Below, piece by piece: positions 1 to 6,212 of a stretch of 12,043 nt of DNA (positions within the stretch are counted from its first letter, which is position 1; each line of letters begins with the position of its first letter). Below the pieces are notes generated by a model. It was given only the letters and a program-made list of their open reading frames with translations, ran no database searches and had not been told where the DNA came from. This stretch comes from Ramlibacter sp. (GTDB lineage: Bacteria; Pseudomonadota; Gammaproteobacteria; Burkholderiales; Burkholderiaceae_C): assembly GCA_023701085.1 (NCBI GenBank), contig JAMPXR010000033.1, positions 1 to 12,043 on the forward strand. The letters are read 5' to 3'. The translations under genes were made by a program, and so were the position numbers.

Positions 1-690
1 GCCGGGCGCGGCGAGCGCATGCGGCCGCTGACCGACCACTGCCCCAAGCCGCTGCTGCGCGTGCGCGGCAAGCCGCTGATCCAGTACCACATCGAAGCAC
101 TGGGCCGGGCGGGCGTGCGCGACGTGGTGGTGAACACGGCCTGGCTGGGCCAGCAGATCGAAAGCCACTTCGCCAGCCCGTCTTTCGACGCGCAGCGCGG
201 CGCGCCTTGCCCCCGCATCCATTACTCGCACGAAGGCCGCGATTTCGGGGGCGCGCTCGAGACGGCCGGCGGGATCGCGCGCGCCCTGCCCCTGCTGCAG
301 GAGGTGTTCTGGGTGGTGGGCGGCGACGTGCATGTGCCGCAGTTCGAGTTTGCGCAGGCCGCGCTGGCGCGCTTTGCCGCCGGCCAGCGGCTGGCCCACC
401 TCTTCCTCGTGCCCAACCCGCCGCACAACGAAAAGGGTGATTTCGGCCGGGGCCCCGACGGTTCGGCGCTCAACCAGGCCCCGCAGCGCTTTACCTATTC
501 CACCATCGGCCTGTATCGCAAGGCCCTGTTTGCCGGCCTGCCGGACGGCAATCCGCAGGGGCTGAAGGCCCCGCTGGCGCCATTGCTGCGCGCGGCGATC
601 GATCGCGGGCAGGTGAGCGCCGAGATCTACAGCGGCCCCTGGGCCGATGTGGGAACCCCGCAGCGGCTGGCCGAACTGAACGCAGCGTGA
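1..690 (+). CDS. murU: Nucleotidyltransferase, MurU-like (5'-truncated by window edge)
   Basis: The reading frame is open from base 1 and ends at TGA 688-690, giving 229 visible residues. The first six codons read AGRGER and run into MRPLTDHCPKPLL. This is the G-x-G-x-R...KP nucleotide-binding signature of sugar-1-phosphate nucleotidyltransferases, so the ATG at 19 is internal and about 8-10 N-terminal residues lie outside the window. Further family signs are ETAGGI, the metal-binding aspartate in VVGGDVHV (about visible residue 109), PHNEKGDFG, STIGLYRKALF and the C-terminal WADVGTPQRLAELN. The short single-domain form without an acyltransferase tail fits MurU, the MurNAc-1-phosphate uridylyltransferase of the peptidoglycan-recycling shortcut that bypasses fosfomycin-sensitive steps. 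In the known pathway MurU works with the sugar kinase AmgK, which would have to lie upstream, outside this window. The sugar is inferred; another NDP-sugar pyrophosphorylase is possible. Confidence 0.8.
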   Translation, partial: AGRGERMRPLTDHCPKPLLRVRGKPLIQYHIEALGRAGVRDVVVNTAWLGQQIESHFASPSFDAQRGAPCPRIHYSHEGRDFGGALETAGGIARALPLLQEVFWVVGGDVHVPQFEFAQAALARFAAGQRLAHLFLVPNPPHNEKGDFGRGPDGSALNQAPQRFTYSTIGLYRKALFAGLPDGNPQGLKAPLAPLLRAAIDRGQVSAEIYSGPWADVGTPQRLAELNAA

Positions 691-727
691 CGGCGCCCGG
701 CGTGGGGCCGCGGCGCACCGCGCCCAC

Positions 728-733
728 GGAAAG
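728..733 (+). promoter_or_regulatory. Shine-Dalgarno sequence deciding the pepP start
   Basis: GGAAAG lies 7 nt before ATG 741. Neither the upstream GTG 687 nor the downstream ATG 759 has a comparable purine-rich site, so this motif favours ATG 741. Confidence 0.5.
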
Positions 734-740
734 CGCCCGG

Positions 741-2144
741 ATGTCTCACAATTCCGCCATGGACTCTTCGATTTACCGCCAACGCCGCGCCCGTCTCGCG
801 GCCCAGCTCGGCCCGGGCGGCATCGCCCTGGTCCCCACCGCGCCCGAGCAGACGCGCAATCGCGACAACGCCTTTTCCTATCGCCACGACAGCTATTTCT
901 ATTACCTCACCGGCTTCACCGAGCCCCATGCCTGGCTGGTGGTCACCGGTGAGGGCAGGAGCACCTTGTTTTGCGCGCCCAAGGACATGGAGCGCGAAAT
1001 CTGGGACGGCTTGCGGCTCGGCCCCGAAGCGGCGCCCGCGGCGCTGGGTGTCGATGCGGCGCTGTCGGTCAACGAGCTGGATCTGCATCTGCCCAAGCTG
1101 CTGGAAAACCGCGACGCCGTGTGGTTCCCCTTCGCCATCCACGAAGGACTGGAGGCACGTGTGGGCGGCTGGCTCGCCCAGGTGCGCGCGCGCGTGCGCT
1201 ACGGCGCCCTGTGTCCGGAGCAGCAGCGCGACCTGTGCGCCGTCCTGGACGAGATGCGGCTGGTCAAGGACGTCCACGAGCAGGACATCATGCGCCGCGC
1301 CGCGCAGATCAGCGCCCGCGCCCACGTGCGCGCCATGCAGCTGTGCGCGCGCATGCTGCGCGAAGGCCAGGACCTGCGCGAGTACCACCTGGATGCCGAG
1401 ATGCAGCACGAGTTCCGGTTCCACGGCTCGCAGTTCCCCGCCTACAGCGCGATCGTGGCGGCCGGCGCCAACGCCTGCGTGCTGCATTACCGCGCCGACG
1501 CGGCGCCGGTACGGGGTGGCGAGCTGGTGCTGATCGACGCGGGCTGCGAGCTGGACGGCTACGCCAGCGACATCACCCGGACCTTTCCGGCCAACGGCCG
1601 CTTCAGCGGCCCGCAGCGCGCGCTGTACCAGCTGGTGCTGGCCTCGCAGGAGGCGGCCGTCGCGGCGACGCGCGCCGGCGCGCGCTTCACCGATCCGCAC
1701 GACGCGACGGTGAAGGTGCTGGCGCAAGGCATGCTCGACGTCGGACTGCTGGACCGCGACAAGGTGGGCAGCGTCGACGACGTGATCGAGAAGCGCGCCT
1801 ATTTCCAGTTCTACATGCACCGCACCGGCCACTGGCTGGGCATGGACGTGCACGACTGCGGCGGCTACGTCGAGCCTTCGCAGGTCGGCGAGGTCAGCGA
1901 GCGCAAGGACCCGCTGTCGGGCGAGGTCATCAAGAACCGCCCCAGCCGCATCCTGCGGCCCGGCATGGTGCTGACGATCGAACCGGGCTTGTACGTGCGG
2001 CCGGCGCCAGGCGTGCCCGAACGCTTCCACAACATCGGCATCCGCATCGAGGACGACGCGATCGTGACCGACGCCGGCTGCGAGCTGATCACGCGCGGCG
2101 TGCCGGTCAAGGCCGACGAGATCGAAGCGCTGATGCGCGCCTGA
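741..2144 (+). CDS. pepP: Xaa-Pro aminopeptidase (aminopeptidase P), M24B
   Basis: A cytoplasmic dimetal peptidase that removes the N-terminal residue from peptides with proline in position 2. From ATG 741 it has 467 residues, the usual PepP length. The N-terminal aminopeptidase P domain (about 8-150) carries FSYRHDSYFYYLTGF. The pita-bread catalytic domain (about 175-455) holds all five expected metal ligands: D266 in LIDAGCE, D277 in SDITRTFP, H364 in RTGHWLGMDVHD, E414 in LTIEPGLY and E437 in GIRIEDD. Start choice: the frame is open back to GTG 687, but the extra N-terminus is unlike PepP. GGAAAG at 728-733 sits 7 nt before ATG 741. ATG 759 (MDSSIYRQRR) is also possible. It lies 50 nt after the nucleotidyltransferase and 7 nt before the hydratase-family gene, so the three are probably co-transcribed. 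Confidence 0.95.
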   Translation: MSHNSAMDSSIYRQRRARLAAQLGPGGIALVPTAPEQTRNRDNAFSYRHDSYFYYLTGFTEPHAWLVVTGEGRSTLFCAPKDMEREIWDGLRLGPEAAPAALGVDAALSVNELDLHLPKLLENRDAVWFPFAIHEGLEARVGGWLAQVRARVRYGALCPEQQRDLCAVLDEMRLVKDVHEQDIMRRAAQISARAHVRAMQLCARMLREGQDLREYHLDAEMQHEFRFHGSQFPAYSAIVAAGANACVLHYRADAAPVRGGELVLIDAGCELDGYASDITRTFPANGRFSGPQRALYQLVLASQEAAVAATRAGARFTDPHDATVKVLAQGMLDVGLLDRDKVGSVDDVIEKRAYFQFYMHRTGHWLGMDVHDCGGYVEPSQVGEVSERKDPLSGEVIKNRPSRILRPGMVLTIEPGLYVRPAPGVPERFHNIGIRIEDDAIVTDAGCELITRGVPVKADEIEALMRA

Positions 2145-2151
2145 CGCGGCC

Positions 2152-2841
2152 ATGCTGGTGAGCCGGCATCCGCAGGCAGGCATCCTCGAGCTGCGCCTGA
2201 ACCGGCCGCGACGGCTGAACGCGCTGACGCAGGGCCTGGCGCGGCAGCTGCTGGACGCCGTCCGGCAGGGCAACGCCGATGACAGCGTGCGCGTGCTGCT
2301 GCTGACCGGTGAGGGACGCGCGTTCTGTGCCGGCAAGGACCGCGACGATGCGGCCAGTGCGCCCTTCGTCGAGGTGCTGCAGCAGCTGGCATCGGCCCTG
2401 ATGCAAAGTCCCAAGCCGGTGGTGGCGGCCGTGCAGGGCTGGGCGGTGGGCGCGGGGCTCGAGCTGCTGCTCAACTGCGACATCGTGGTCGCCGCGCAGG
2501 ATGCGCGCTTCATGCTGCCGGAAGTCAACGCCGGCCTGTTCGGCACCGGCGGCGTGCTGGCGCTGTTGCCGCGCCAGATCGGCCTGGCCCGGGCCAAGGG
2601 CGCCTTGATGCTGGGCCAGGAATTCGGCGCGCGCCAGGCCGAGCAGTGGGGGCTGATCTGGTCGGTCGTCGAGGAAGGCGAACTCGCGCCCGCCGCGCTG
2701 GCGATCGCGGCTCGCTTGGCCGCCGCCGATCCCGCCATTCTGGGCCGCATCAAGTCGCTGCTGCACCGGGAAAGCCTTGGCGAGCTGCGCGAGGTGCTCG
2801 AGCGCGAGGCCCAGGCGCATCGGGACCTGCCGCGCGGGTAG
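2152..2841 (+). CDS. Enoyl-CoA hydratase/isomerase family protein, short C-terminus
   Basis: A crotonase-fold protein of 229 residues. The N-terminal strand ends in LNRPRRLNALT. The first oxyanion-hole segment is RAFCAGKDRDD (about 57-66). The second is VQGWAVGAGLELLLNCDIVVAA (about 95-115), followed by FMLPEVNAGLFGTGG (about 120-134). Both glutamates that act as acid/base in classical enoyl-CoA hydratases are present, as E104 and E124, so hydratase activity is possible; the acyl substrate cannot be read from the sequence. It is shorter than the usual 255-265 residues. It stops shortly after the helix ending LEREAQAH, where relatives continue with about 25 more residues (an EG-x-x-AF-x-x-KR-type tail) that help trimer contacts. 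No continuation is seen in another frame before the convergent oxidase gene. The start ATG follows pepP by 7 nt and has only a weak ribosome site, suggesting translational coupling. Confidence 0.85.
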   Translation: MLVSRHPQAGILELRLNRPRRLNALTQGLARQLLDAVRQGNADDSVRVLLLTGEGRAFCAGKDRDDAASAPFVEVLQQLASALMQSPKPVVAAVQGWAVGAGLELLLNCDIVVAAQDARFMLPEVNAGLFGTGGVLALLPRQIGLARAKGALMLGQEFGARQAEQWGLIWSVVEEGELAPAALAIAARLAAADPAILGRIKSLLHRESLGELREVLEREAQAHRDLPRG

Positions 2842-2858
2842 CCCGGGCAGCCCGCGCG
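2831..2858. terminator. Inverted repeat between convergent genes, possible bidirectional terminator
   Basis: Perfect 8-nt arms CGCGCGGG (2831-2838) and CCCGCGCG (2851-2858) flank a 12-nt loop that itself contains GCCCGGGC. The stem covers the stop codon of the hydratase-family gene and ends just before the oxidase stop codon, so it sits exactly where both converging transcripts must end. There is no T-tract on either side, so intrinsic termination is uncertain. Confidence 0.4.
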
Positions 2859-4412
2859 TCAGACGCGCAGGCCCATCCCGGCCTGGTGGCCGGCGGTAAA
2901 CGCCTCCTCGAAGATCGAATAACCCGCCCAGTCGGCGTGCGCGAACGAGAGGCCGGGCGCGCGCGGCAGGCCCGACGCGCGCTGCGCCAGCGTCCCGGGC
3001 ACCGGAATCGCCATCGCGTGCCCATAGCGCGCGGCCTCGATGCGCAGCAGTTTGTCCGGCAGGTCCGGGTGCGCGGGACGCAGTTCGGCGATCACCTGGT
3101 CGCGCCACGCGCCCCAGCCGCGGACCAGCAGTTCCCGGCGCGCGGCCTCGCCCGGCGCGTGGTACCAGGTCAGCACCGTGGGGCCGGGCCGCGGGTCCAG
3201 GCTCTGGTGCATGGCGTTCACATAGCCCAGCCCCGGCGCGCCATACAGCACGTTGTCCCACGCGGGCGCGGCGCCGCCGCGGTCCTGCAGCGGCTGGCGC
3301 AGGTGCAGGTTCGCGACCGCCCAGGGCGCGTAGCGCGCCGCCTTGGCGCGCGCGTGCAGCGCCGCGGGCGCGTCCTGCACGGCGCGCGCGGCCACCAACG
3401 CGGGCAGGGCGACGACGCAGTGGCGCGCCTGCCAGCGTTCGAGCCGCCGGTCCGCCACGTTCCAGGCGTCGACCTCCACGCCGCGCCGCTGCGGCGCGAT
3501 GCGCAGCACCACGCGGCCCAGGCGCACGCGCGACCCCAGTCCCTGCGCGAGGCGGCGCACCAGCCAGCCGTTGCCCTCGGGCCAGGTCAGCACGGCATCG
3601 CGCTCGGCGGATTCGACGCCGGGCGGCTGGAAGCCATGACGGCTCGCGAAATAGTGCAGCCCGGCCCAGGCCGACACCACCCCGATGCCGGCGCCGTAGT
3701 CGTCCCGGCAGCAGTAGTCCAGGTACCAGCGCAGGTGACGGTCCGCCAGCCCCGCGCGGTCGAGCCAGCGCTCGAACGTCAGCGCGTCCAGCGCGCGGTG
3801 CGCGGCGGGCGCCGCCTGCGGTGCCGGAATCGTGAAGCGGGCGGCGCGGCCGGCCTGGTCGACCCGGGCCGAGAAACCGCGGTACTGCGCCAGCGTCGCC
3901 GCGCCCACGTCCTGCAGCGGCAACAGGCCTTCCTGCCAGTGTCCGTTGAAGAACAGCCGCTCCTGCGGGGCGTGGCAGAGATGGCGCTCGTCATAGGTCC
4001 AGCGGCCGGCCACGCGCCGGCGCAGGCCGAACTCCTCCAGCAGGTCCTGCACGTGGCGCGCATCGTCGCCCGGCACCGGCAGGTAGTGCGCGCCCATCGG
4101 GCACGCGATGCCGCCGACTTCCGCGCCGCGGCTGTTGCCGCCGGGCGCGTCCTCCAGTTCGAGCAGCGCGAAGTCGTCGATGCCGCGCTGGCGCAAGGCC
4201 CGCGCCGCCGCGAGCCCCGCCACCCCGCCGCCGGCGATCAGCACGGCGACGCGCCCCGCCGGTGTGGCTGGGCCCCGGGGCCGCTGGCCGTCGCGCAGCA
4301 GATGCCCGCGCTCGGCGCTGCCCCCGCTCAGCGCGCCGGTCACCGGCGGCGCGGCGCCGCAGCCCAGCACGGGCAGCGCCGCGCCGGCGAGCAGCGTGCG
4401 CCGTGCGATCAC
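2859..4412 (-). CDS. FAD-dependent amine-oxidase-like protein with Tat/lipoprotein-like N-terminus
   Basis: 517 residues from GTG 4412. The N-terminus MIARRTLLAGAALPVLGC has a twin arginine (R4-R5), a hydrophobic stretch and a cysteine at 18 in a lipobox-like VLGC, so a folded, FAD-loaded protein exported by Tat and possibly lipidated is plausible. A linker follows. The Rossmann FAD motif AGGGVAGLAAARAL is at 60-73, with the acidic end of the second strand in LLELEDAPGGNSRG (83-96). The C-terminal FAD-contacting segment HADWAGYSIFEEAFTAGHQAG is at 492-512. This architecture is that of flavin monoamine/polyamine oxidases and related desaturases. Start choice: the GTG overlaps the aminopropyltransferase stop as GTGA, with AAGGTG 5 nt upstream. 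An in-frame ATG at 4430 would add six residues but lacks a ribosome site. Being coupled to a spermidine-synthase-like gene suggests a polyamine substrate; that is inference. Confidence 0.85.
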   Translation of the reverse strand: MIARRTLLAGAALPVLGCGAAPPVTGALSGGSAERGHLLRDGQRPRGPATPAGRVAVLIAGGGVAGLAAARALRQRGIDDFALLELEDAPGGNSRGAEVGGIACPMGAHYLPVPGDDARHVQDLLEEFGLRRRVAGRWTYDERHLCHAPQERLFFNGHWQEGLLPLQDVGAATLAQYRGFSARVDQAGRAARFTIPAPQAAPAAHRALDALTFERWLDRAGLADRHLRWYLDYCCRDDYGAGIGVVSAWAGLHYFASRHGFQPPGVESAERDAVLTWPEGNGWLVRRLAQGLGSRVRLGRVVLRIAPQRRGVEVDAWNVADRRLERWQARHCVVALPALVAARAVQDAPAALHARAKAARYAPWAVANLHLRQPLQDRGGAAPAWDNVLYGAPGLGYVNAMHQSLDPRPGPTVLTWYHAPGEAARRELLVRGWGAWRDQVIAELRPAHPDLPDKLLRIEAARYGHAMAIPVPGTLAQRASGLPRAPGLSFAHADWAGYSIFEEAFTAGHQAGMGLRV

Positions 4413-5959
4413 TCCTGCACCTTGCCCCATTCGCGTTCGTAGGTGCTCACCAGCACCTGGTTGGACAGCCGGTTCACCTCGGCCGGCACGCGCGCCATGT
4501 CGCGCGGGAATTCGAACAGCAGCGGCAGCCCCTCGCGCGTGAGGAACTTCAGCCCGTGCGGCAGGCCGTCGGGCGGGCGATAGGGCCTGCGCCCCGCCAG
4601 CACGAAGCCCCATTCGCCGAAGCTGGGCACATGGGCGTGGTACGGCGCCGCCCGCAGTCCGACCGATTCGACGGTGGTCACCACCGTCCAGAAACTCTGG
4701 CGCGCCACCAGGGGCGAGGTGGTCTGGATCGCGGCATAGCCGCTGGCGGCCAGCCGGCGCTCCAGCATGGCGTAGAAGGAGCTGGTGTAGAGCTTGCCGA
4801 TGGAAAAATTGGTCGGGTCCGGAAAGTCCACGATGATCACGTCGAACATCTCATGGCTGCGCTGCAGCCAGCCGAAGGCGTCGGCGTGCACGATCTGCAG
4901 CTTCGGCGACGCGAGCGATTGGCCGTTCAGGCGCGCGAGCGTTTCGTTCGTGGAAAACAGCCGCGTCATGTTGGGGTCGAGCTCGACCAGGGTGACGTGC
5001 TCCACACCGGGATAGCGCAGCACTTCGCGCACCGCCATGCCGTCCCCGCCGCCCAAGACCGCCACCTTGCGCGGCGCGCCGTGCGCCGCCATCGCGGGAT
5101 GCACCAGGGCCTCGTGGTAGCGGTACTCGTCGCGCTCGGAGAACTGCAGGTTGCCGTTGAGGAACAGGCGGTGCCCGCCGTGGCCGCGCGTGACGACGAT
5201 GCGCTGGTAGGGCGAGGTGGCGGCGAAGACGATGGGGTCCTGGTAGAACTTGTCCTCCGTCAGGCTGGTGATCCCCTGGGCGCCGGCGAACGCGGCGCCC
5301 AGCAGCCCGAGCGTGGCCAGGCACGCCAGCGCGTGCGCCCGCAGGCGGCGCAGCTCATGGCGGAACAGCCACAGGGCCCACAGCGCGACCGCGGCGTTCA
5401 TCAGCCCGAACAGCAGGCCGGTGCGCACCAGCCCCAGTTGCGGCACCAGCAGCAGCGGAAAGGCGATGGACACCGCGAGCGCGCCCAGGTAATCGAAAGT
5501 GAGCACCTGCGACACCAGCTCCTTCAAGGCGATGTTGCGCTTGAGGATGCGCATCACCAGGGGAATCTCCAGCCCCACCAGCATGCCCACCAGCAGCACC
5601 AGCCCGTACAGCAGGCCGCGAAAGGCGCCCGGCACGTAGGCATTGGCGATGAACAGCAGCGCCGGCATGCCGCCGCCCACCAGGGCGACCAGCAGCTCGA
5701 TGCGAAGAAAGTGCGCCGGCAGCTGCCGCTCGAAGAAGCGCGACAGCCACGAGCCCAGTCCCATCGCGAACAGGTAGCTGCCGATGACGGTGGAAAACTG
5801 CAGCACCGAGTCGCCCAGGACATAGGACGCGAGCGCGCCGGCCGCGAGTTCGTACACCAGCCCGCAGGCCGCGACGACGAACACGGAGGCCAGCAGCGCC
5901 ACTTCGACCGGGCGCGCCGAGGCGGCGGGCGCGTCCCGCGCCTGATCCAGCGCCGGCAC
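4409..5959 (-). CDS. speE: Membrane-embedded spermidine synthase-like aminopropyltransferase
   Basis: 516 residues from GTG 5959. The N-terminal half (about 17-229) has around seven hydrophobic segments, for example VEVALLASVFVVAACGLVY and GLLYGLVLLVGMLVGLEIPL. The C-terminal half (about 235-460) is a polyamine aminopropyltransferase domain, with SPYQRIVV, LNGNLQFSERDEYRYHE (267-283), the nucleotide-binding GGGDG at 303-307, VELDPNM (325-331), HADAF and DVIIVDFPDP (373-382), where D378 matches the catalytic aspartate of SpeE. The family normally transfers aminopropyl from decarboxylated S-adenosylmethionine to a diamine such as putrescine. The canonical loop after the catalytic Asp (DPIGP in SpeE) is DPTNFSIGKLYT here, so substrate choice may differ. 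The active site must face the cytosol to reach its nucleotide donor. It starts 4 nt after the DUF350 stop, with TAAGG overlapping the junction, and overlaps the oxidase gene by 4 nt. No S-adenosylmethionine decarboxylase gene is nearby. Confidence 0.9.
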   Translation of the reverse strand: MPALDQARDAPAASARPVEVALLASVFVVAACGLVYELAAGALASYVLGDSVLQFSTVIGSYLFAMGLGSWLSRFFERQLPAHFLRIELLVALVGGGMPALLFIANAYVPGAFRGLLYGLVLLVGMLVGLEIPLVMRILKRNIALKELVSQVLTFDYLGALAVSIAFPLLLVPQLGLVRTGLLFGLMNAAVALWALWLFRHELRRLRAHALACLATLGLLGAAFAGAQGITSLTEDKFYQDPIVFAATSPYQRIVVTRGHGGHRLFLNGNLQFSERDEYRYHEALVHPAMAAHGAPRKVAVLGGGDGMAVREVLRYPGVEHVTLVELDPNMTRLFSTNETLARLNGQSLASPKLQIVHADAFGWLQRSHEMFDVIIVDFPDPTNFSIGKLYTSSFYAMLERRLAASGYAAIQTTSPLVARQSFWTVVTTVESVGLRAAPYHAHVPSFGEWGFVLAGRRPYRPPDGLPHGLKFLTREGLPLLFEFPRDMARVPAEVNRLSNQVLVSTYEREWGKVQE

Positions 5960-5963
5960 GGCC

Positions 5964-6185
5964 TTACCCGTGCACGGCGGCCGCCACGATCACGGAAATG
6001 CCCAGCACCATCGCGCCGACCACGATCCCCAGCGCGACGTTCTGTTTCTCCACCAGTTCTTCCCACAGGTTGTAAGGCGTGAGCTTGTCGATGACCAGAA
6101 AGCTCAGCCAGAAGACCAGTACGCCGACCAGCGCATACAGGATGGAGCCGAAGAAGGCCCCCGGTTTCAGCCACTCAATGCCCAT
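5964..6185 (-). CDS. DUF350 (YjfL-type) small membrane protein
   Basis: 73 residues from ATG 6185, preceded by GGAGG at 6190-6194. Two membrane spans are visible: FFGSILYALVGVLVFWLSFLVI (about 11-32) and VALGIVVGAMVLGISVIVAA (about 50-69). They are joined by the charged loop DKLTPYNLWEELVEKQN, which carries the polar/acidic pattern typical of DUF350. Many family members, such as E. coli YjfL, hold two such units in about 130 residues; this protein is a single unit and would need to oligomerise. The function of the family is unknown. It sits 27 nt after the DUF4178 gene and 4 nt before the aminopropyltransferase, so it is translated within the same operon and probably acts with them at the inner membrane. 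Confidence 0.88.
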   Translation of the reverse strand: MGIEWLKPGAFFGSILYALVGVLVFWLSFLVIDKLTPYNLWEELVEKQNVALGIVVGAMVLGISVIVAAAVHG

Positions 6186-6189
6186 GTTG

Positions 6190-6194
6190 CCTCC
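6190..6194 (-). promoter_or_regulatory. Strong Shine-Dalgarno sequence of the DUF350 gene
   Basis: GGAGG on the minus strand, 4 nt before ATG 6185, after a run of seven T. It is the best ribosome site in the operon and suggests high translation of this small membrane protein relative to its neighbours. Confidence 0.6.
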
Positions 6195-6212
6195 AAAAAA
6201 ACGAGCCGAACG

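Noticed and set aside
687..740. GTG start overlapping the nucleotidyltransferase stop as GTGA for pepP
   Set aside because: The overlap is attractive, but no ribosome site precedes it and the added residues do not resemble PepP; ATG 741 has GGAAAG.
627..2753. Very long minus-strand open frame (about 708 codons) across pepP and the hydratase gene
   Set aside because: It is antisense to two genes with clear catalytic motifs; composition is Arg/Ala/His-rich with no domain pattern. Long antisense frames are expected at this GC content.
4269..4282. GGCCCCGGGGCC palindrome inside the oxidase gene
   Set aside because: It lies in coding sequence for a Gly/Pro/Arg-rich linker, and such GC palindromes are likely by chance in this composition.
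2646..6082. Two long plus-strand open frames (2646-4442 and 4262-6082) opposite the oxidase and aminopropyltransferase genes
   Set aside because: Low-complexity His/Arg/Gln/Ala-rich translations, antisense to well-supported enzymes.
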